Origin: Flavobacterium psychrophilum
Lineage (GTDB): Bacteria; Bacteroidota; Bacteroidia; Flavobacteriales; Flavobacteriaceae
Length of the DNA: 10,126 nucleotides
Direction of reading: 5' to 3'
NCBI GenBank assembly: GCA_945861915.1
Contig: CAMAWK010000079.1
Coordinates: 1-10,126, forward strand
Shown here one piece after another: positions 5,816 to 10,126 of the stretch (the stretch's first letter is position 1; every line of letters starts with the position of its first letter). A model generated the notes under the pieces. The model worked only from the letters and a program-made list of their open reading frames with translations, made no database searches and was not told the origin of the DNA. The translations under genes were made by a program, and so were the position numbers.

Positions 5816-6991
5816 TTAGTACTCATCATATTTGTCACCAAAATTGAATGTAAGTGAGAATCGAAGCGTGTTCTCTAAAGGATTTCGAACTTTAGATGCC
5901 GAAAATAGATAAGACACATCCACTTTTATGGCTGTGTATTTGAAACCAGCGCCCAATGAAACGAATTGTCTAGCTCCTTTTTGTGGACTTTCGTGGAAAT
6001 ACCCTAATCGCATAGCAAATGAATCTTGATACAAATATTCGGCACCTAACGAATAGGTGATTTCTTGTAATTCTTCGCTAAATCCATCAGGAGCATCACC
6101 AAATGATTTGAACATTCCTGATGTCCAGCTAGTTGTAGAATTTATTGCGTTTTGTTCTTCATTTGTGATGTCTTCTGGGTCATCAAAGTCGCCATCATTA
6201 TTAGTGTCAATAGCTGTTTTTGGTGTTGGAACTAATAATTTATTTAATTCTAGGCTTACAGCTACTTTATTGTAATCATCCAAGATGAAATCAAAACCAG
6301 TTCCTAATTTTAAATTTGCAGGAAGAAAATTTCCATTGAATTCAGTGTTGTCATAACTAATTTTTGGCCCGAGATTTTGTAAATTAAAACCTGCTCTCCA
6401 TCTACCATTAAATTCATTAAATGCAATTTCTTCTGATTGAAAAAAACCAGCAACATCTATTGCAAATGTACTTGCTGCTGAAGCATCTTCAACACCAGTT
6501 GAAACCTTTAGATTTGAAGTAATAAATCGAGCTGCAATGGACATAGCAAATTTTTCACTCAATTTTAGGGAGTAAGAACCATCTAATGCATACTCATTTG
6601 GAGAAACCGTATTTAATAAAGTACCACTGTTATCAGTTAGTTGAATTTCGCCTAAACTGAAGTATCGAAGGCTACCAGCAAAAGCACTTCTTTCGTTTAA
6701 TTTATTGAAATAAGTAAACTGTCCCAACGAAACATCATTTACTAAATCAGTAAGATAAGGTGTGTAGCTTACAGAAAACCCTTGTTTATGCAATCCAAAA
6801 GCATATTTGGCTGGATTATATTGTTGCGAAAAAGCATCTGATGAGGTAGCCACTCCTTGGTCAGCTAAACCCGCAGATCTAGCGTCAGAAGCTACCATTA
6901 AAAATGGGACCCCTGTAGTAATAACCCTTTGTTGAGCCTCAGCAAAAGAAACAAAAATAAGATAGATTGATAGTAAAGATAATTTTTTCAT
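5816..6991 (-). CDS. porV: PorV (LptO), type IX secretion outer-membrane beta-barrel
   Basis: The 391-aa protein begins with a signal peptide (MKK, hydrophobic core to about residue 16, cleavage after AEA19 before Q20), then a FadL-like beta-barrel of alternating strands ending in an aromatic-rich terminus (LRFSLTFNFG). The early segment GVPFLMVASDARSAGLADQGVA (27-48) is the PorV/PorQ family signature. In T9SS, PorV collects folded cargo from the SprA translocon and carries it to PorU for C-terminal signal removal and surface attachment. The immediate upstream neighbour is porU, 38 bp away, as in other Bacteroidota. A promoter match inside the porU 3' end could also drive it separately. Residues 262-274 form an acidic DTNNDGDFDD loop resembling an EF-hand or dockerin calcium site, within a longer insert (about 255-300) between strands. 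Confidence 0.93.
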   Translation of the reverse strand: MKKLSLLSIYLIFVSFAEAQQRVITTGVPFLMVASDARSAGLADQGVATSSDAFSQQYNPAKYAFGLHKQGFSVSYTPYLTDLVNDVSLGQFTYFNKLNERSAFAGSLRYFSLGEIQLTDNSGTLLNTVSPNEYALDGSYSLKLSEKFAMSIAARFITSNLKVSTGVEDASAASTFAIDVAGFFQSEEIAFNEFNGRWRAGFNLQNLGPKISYDNTEFNGNFLPANLKLGTGFDFILDDYNKVAVSLELNKLLVPTPKTAIDTNNDGDFDDPEDITNEEQNAINSTTSWTSGMFKSFGDAPDGFSEELQEITYSLGAEYLYQDSFAMRLGYFHESPQKGARQFVSLGAGFKYTAIKVDVSYLFSASKVRNPLENTLRFSLTFNFGDKYDEY

Positions 6992-7013
6992 TAGTGTAAA
7001 AATAGTGATGGAA

Positions 7014-7043
7014 CAAATATAGTATTTTATTAAAGTATTACAA
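7014..7043 (-). promoter_or_regulatory. porV promoter within the end of porU
   Basis: The reverse strand reads TTG (7041-7043), a 19-nt spacer, then TATATTTG (7014-7021). This is a full match to both halves of the Bacteroidota promoter (TTG-N19-TAnnTTTG). The start would lie near 7007, about 16 nt before the porV ATG. The -33 element falls in the last codons of porU, and the -7 element in the 38-bp gap. Confidence 0.65.
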
Positions 7044-10000
7044 GTTTTTCAATTTTTTCAATTTTTTTGTTAGTCAGGTTTGATTTAACGGTAAGTTTAT
7101 AAACATAAACTCCTTTTCCTATTCTATCGCCAAAATCATCTTTGCCATCCCAAGTAATTTCTTTAGAGAGAAAGCCTTCGGTATTCACGATTTGATTTTT
7201 TGTCCAAACTACCTTTCCTGTTATGGTCATAACTTGAACTTGAACATCTAAAGGTTCAAATGGTCTGTTATGTGTGAACCAAAATTCGGTATAATTAACA
7301 AACGGATTTGGGTAGTTTAGTACATTAGATAAGGTTATTGTTTCGTCGCCAACTACTATAAATTGAATTTCAGTAGAAATAGGGTTATTATAAACATCCC
7401 AAGCTTTGAGAGTGACTGTATGTAAACCAACTGCTAAATTCTTAAACTGAAAACGAACCGTTCCTTTTGTGAAATCATCTAAATTTGTTTGATAATAGTC
7501 ATTCAAAACATACGGATTGCTTTCGTCTCCGTCCAAAATTGCAACCATATCATGTCCTATTCCGCTTGCGGTATTAATTCCATTTTCATCTTCTAAATTC
7601 GCTACTAGAAAAGGGGATTCGTTGGTTGTTCCGCCCGAAACAAAATTGGAATCGTTCATATATAACTGAACAGTTGGCGGAATATTGTCTACAACTGCAT
7701 TTTCATTCACACCTCCAATTTTTATACTTGTGTCAAATCCAGTTTCGTTTTGAAGTTGACCTGTTTTTTTTGCATAAAAACTAATTTTTCCATTTGAAAT
7801 AGGAACTCGAATGTCTCTTGGGACTACAAAACTAAATTCGAATTGTCCGTTTGTTATAGATGCATTTCCTCTAAAAATGGTTTCTCCCAACACATTAAAA
7901 TTAATAGGAGGACTATAGCCATCGTTGTTTAAAGTGGTTTTGGTTATATTTTTGTCAAAAATATTCGTAAAAAGTTCTCCGTTATAGGTATCTAAAAGCA
8001 TATTTTTTTCGTCTGTTATTTCTCCTGTTATTTTCATTTTTGACAATGATTTGAAATCAGGAATAGTTTCAGAAATGGGAATATCGTTTATCTTGGTCAA
8101 TGTGATTTTTGGCTTTGGAATAGCTAACATTAATGCTGGATCTCCAATATAAAAAACTACGTTTGTAGAGGAATTTGGATTCGTGTTTTTGGAAATTCGT
8201 AAAGCTTCAGCAATTGATGTGTATTGATTGGAACCGTAAGCAAATAAATTTTTGGCAAACAAAAAATTAAAATTTTCAGCACTGTATTGACCTATTTCCC
8301 GAATGGTAGTAATCATAGAAATGGCACCACCTTTTGGATTCCAATAAGTAAATTCGCCCGCTGTAGGTCTCAAAGGATTATCAAAACGAGAGAAATCACA
8401 AGTAATAGTAATGAATAAAGGGTATTTGTATTGATTGCTTAAATTTTGTCCGTCTATTTTATCCCAAAGTCGCTCTGCCGATAAACCATCCTCGCCGCCA
8501 TGTCCTAAATAATTAAAAACCAATGCGCCTTTTTCAAATGAGTTGAATAAATCGGTTTTCGCTTTTGGGTATCTAAAACCGCCTGCTGACGATTCTTGGT
8601 CATAGGAGTCTAGTATAATTTTAGTTGCATTGATGAATGGCTTTTGAGAACTAACTAGATCGGCAAGCGTGTTTTGATTAGTTTGTAAAGAAGCATCAGA
8701 ACTTATAGTGGAACCATCGGGAGGAATAGCATCGGAATCATCAGCGATTACCACAAAATTGTTTCTCCAACTTCCAAACGATTTTATATCATGATATTCC
8801 ATCACTTTATTGACCATTTCTTCGGCTTGATTTACATCGTTTACCAGCATTCTACCAACTGCAATGTCAATTCCGCCAAAAAAACCACTAATATTTCCTT
8901 CGTTAACATCCATTAATCCATAAAAATCATCAGAGGCATAGGAGGATTCTCCAATTGAATTGCTATTCATAGCATGATAAATAGGAACAATATTCGTGTT
9001 GTTTGGGGTTCTGTTTTTATAGTCGAAAGACGCATCGCCAAAGAGATTGACGAATTTTATTTTTCGAGTTGAATTTTTCGGATTGTCATAAATATATTTG
9101 ATACAATTTCTAATGGCAGCAATATCTTGTTTTCCAGATGAAAATTCTGGATAAATAGATTCAAGTGAGATTACTTTAACATTTAAATTGGAATAGGAAC
9201 GATGAAAATCAGCAAGTTTTTCAGCTTGAACACTTAAAAAACTAGGGGTGATAATAGCATAATCTATCTCGTTGTCGAAAAAATCTCCTTTCAAGTTTTG
9301 GTTTGCAATTTTAGTTTTGCTTGTTTTAAGAGGAGTGAAGTAATCAGCTGCATCAATAGCAATGTATTTTCTAATTTCACCTAAAGTTGCTTTTATAGAA
9401 AAGGAGGATTGTTTTTGGTTTTCGGCTGTAGTAACGTTATAAATATCGGTAACATCCCAAACTTGGCTTATTCCGTTTGCGTTTGAAAAAGTGTAATTTA
9501 TTATCCCCGTATTTGAACCCGCTAAATCATATTGAAAATGAAACTGTTTGCCGAATCCCTGTAGTTTTCTTTTGGATGAAAGTCTTATAAAATCCAAATA
9601 TCCTTTCGAGCCAGGAACTCCGTTGTTGTCATATTTTAGTTTAATTTTTATATTTTCAGAAGCAGGAAAACTGATATTTGAAGGTAGAGAGCCTTGGTTT
9701 AATTTAATAGATGAGTTTGCAGAAAGTGCGAAAAAATTTATTTTTCCTAGATTTTGATTGTTTACAGTTACATCTAAAAATGTATTTGTAAAAGCCGCAG
9801 CAGCTCCGCTTATGGATAATTTTACAGGAATTGTGGTATCAATGTTCGGAATGCTAAACGAAAATTCTTGTTCGTCTTCGATTTCGAAAGATTCTCCATA
9901 CCATTGGCGTCCTAATTTTACAATATTAACAAGATCCAATTCATGGAACTGGTAATCATCAAACACAGTTGTTTCTAATTTACTTGTTCCTGAAGGCTGC

Positions 10001-10126
10001 AACATAGTCGAAATTCTTTTACCATCATCGCCTTGAATTGTTACATAATAATAGGATTTGGTGTCATATAAATTGACATTGGTTTGACTTTCGGTGTTGT
10101 AAGTATCGACTCCTTCGGCAGAAAAA
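7030..10126 (-). CDS. porU: PorU, type IX secretion C25-family peptidase/sortase, N-terminus off the window
   Basis: The frame is open to the right edge, showing 1,031 residues of a protein whose family is usually about 1,150-1,300 aa. The ATG at 10003-10005 is internal: 40 more codons read upstream of it without a stop, in family-like sequence (YYYVTIQGDDGKRIS). A gingipain-like C25 peptidase domain covers about 8116-9264. Its catalytic histidine is in YLGHGGEDG (codon 8500-8502), and its catalytic cysteine is in TITCDFSRF (codon 8398-8400). Ig-like domains follow, then a C-terminal sorting-type domain from about 7323 (NVLNYPNPF) with an FlgD-like WDGKDDFGD (7152-7126) and ending KLVIL. PorU sits on the cell surface bound to PorV, cleaves the C-terminal signals of T9SS cargo and joins cargo to anionic LPS. 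porV follows 38 bp downstream, with no terminator between. Confidence 0.95.
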   Translation of the reverse strand, partial: FSAEGVDTYNTESQTNVNLYDTKSYYYVTIQGDDGKRISTMLQPSGTSKLETTVFDDYQFHELDLVNIVKLGRQWYGESFEIEDEQEFSFSIPNIDTTIPVKLSISGAAAAFTNTFLDVTVNNQNLGKINFFALSANSSIKLNQGSLPSNISFPASENIKIKLKYDNNGVPGSKGYLDFIRLSSKRKLQGFGKQFHFQYDLAGSNTGIINYTFSNANGISQVWDVTDIYNVTTAENQKQSSFSIKATLGEIRKYIAIDAADYFTPLKTSKTKIANQNLKGDFFDNEIDYAIITPSFLSVQAEKLADFHRSYSNLNVKVISLESIYPEFSSGKQDIAAIRNCIKYIYDNPKNSTRKIKFVNLFGDASFDYKNRTPNNTNIVPIYHAMNSNSIGESSYASDDFYGLMDVNEGNISGFFGGIDIAVGRMLVNDVNQAEEMVNKVMEYHDIKSFGSWRNNFVVIADDSDAIPPDGSTISSDASLQTNQNTLADLVSSQKPFINATKIILDSYDQESSAGGFRYPKAKTDLFNSFEKGALVFNYLGHGGEDGLSAERLWDKIDGQNLSNQYKYPLFITITCDFSRFDNPLRPTAGEFTYWNPKGGAISMITTIREIGQYSAENFNFLFAKNLFAYGSNQYTSIAEALRISKNTNPNSSTNVVFYIGDPALMLAIPKPKITLTKINDIPISETIPDFKSLSKMKITGEITDEKNMLLDTYNGELFTNIFDKNITKTTLNNDGYSPPINFNVLGETIFRGNASITNGQFEFSFVVPRDIRVPISNGKISFYAKKTGQLQNETGFDTSIKIGGVNENAVVDNIPPTVQLYMNDSNFVSGGTTNESPFLVANLEDENGINTASGIGHDMVAILDGDESNPYVLNDYYQTNLDDFTKGTVRFQFKNLAVGLHTVTLKAWDVYNNPISTEIQFIVVGDETITLSNVLNYPNPFVNYTEFWFTHNRPFEPLDVQVQVMTITGKVVWTKNQIVNTEGFLSKEITWDGKDDFGDRIGKGVYVYKLTVKSNLTNKKIEKIEKLVIL

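Noticed and set aside
10003..10005. ATG as the start of the PorU frame
   Set aside because: The frame continues open through 10126 with PorU-like sequence, so this methionine is internal and the true start is off the window.

Overview
The window is AT-rich, with dense genes and no Shine-Dalgarno-like sites upstream of starts. Promoter-like TAnnTTTG (-7) motifs are present, and porU and porV of the type IX secretion system (T9SS) lie side by side. Together these point to a Bacteroidota chromosome, most likely Flavobacteriaceae (Flavobacterium or a close relative). I see no mobile element, CRISPR array, tRNA or rRNA, and most of the content looks like ordinary core genome.

Layout from left to right. 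Positions 1-126 (minus) are the first 42 codons of rsmG, a 16S rRNA methyltransferase. A 104-bp divergent intergenic region (127-230) separates it from two rightward genes: a membrane fatty-acid desaturase with three histidine boxes (231-1328) and a class I PLP aminotransferase of the aspartate aminotransferase type (1371-2561). The rightward pair ends at a hairpin terminator (2589-2620). A 256-bp convergent gap follows, holding a GC-rich REP-like palindrome (2684-2706) and a strong terminator for the leftward genes (2764-2796).

The rest is leftward. In transcription order it runs porU (open at the right edge, 10126 to 7030), porV (6991-5816), a terminator (5750-5786), a 360-bp gene-free stretch, then pdhA (5455-4457) and pdhC (4449-2818). 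PorU is the C25-family sortase/peptidase of T9SS and PorV is the outer-membrane beta-barrel that shuttles cargo to it, so they act at the outer membrane in one attachment complex. porV also has a well-formed promoter of its own inside the 3' end of porU. pdhA and pdhC encode the E1-alpha and E2 subunits of pyruvate dehydrogenase, 7 bp apart. No E1-beta or E3 gene is visible here. PdhC carries two nearly identical lipoyl domains in tandem.

I found no convincing undescribed multi-gene system. The items most worth a second look are the REP-like palindrome, a 16-bp perfect palindrome at the probable pdhA transcription start, the internal porV promoter, the near-identical lipoyl domains, and an acidic Ca-site-like loop in PorV.
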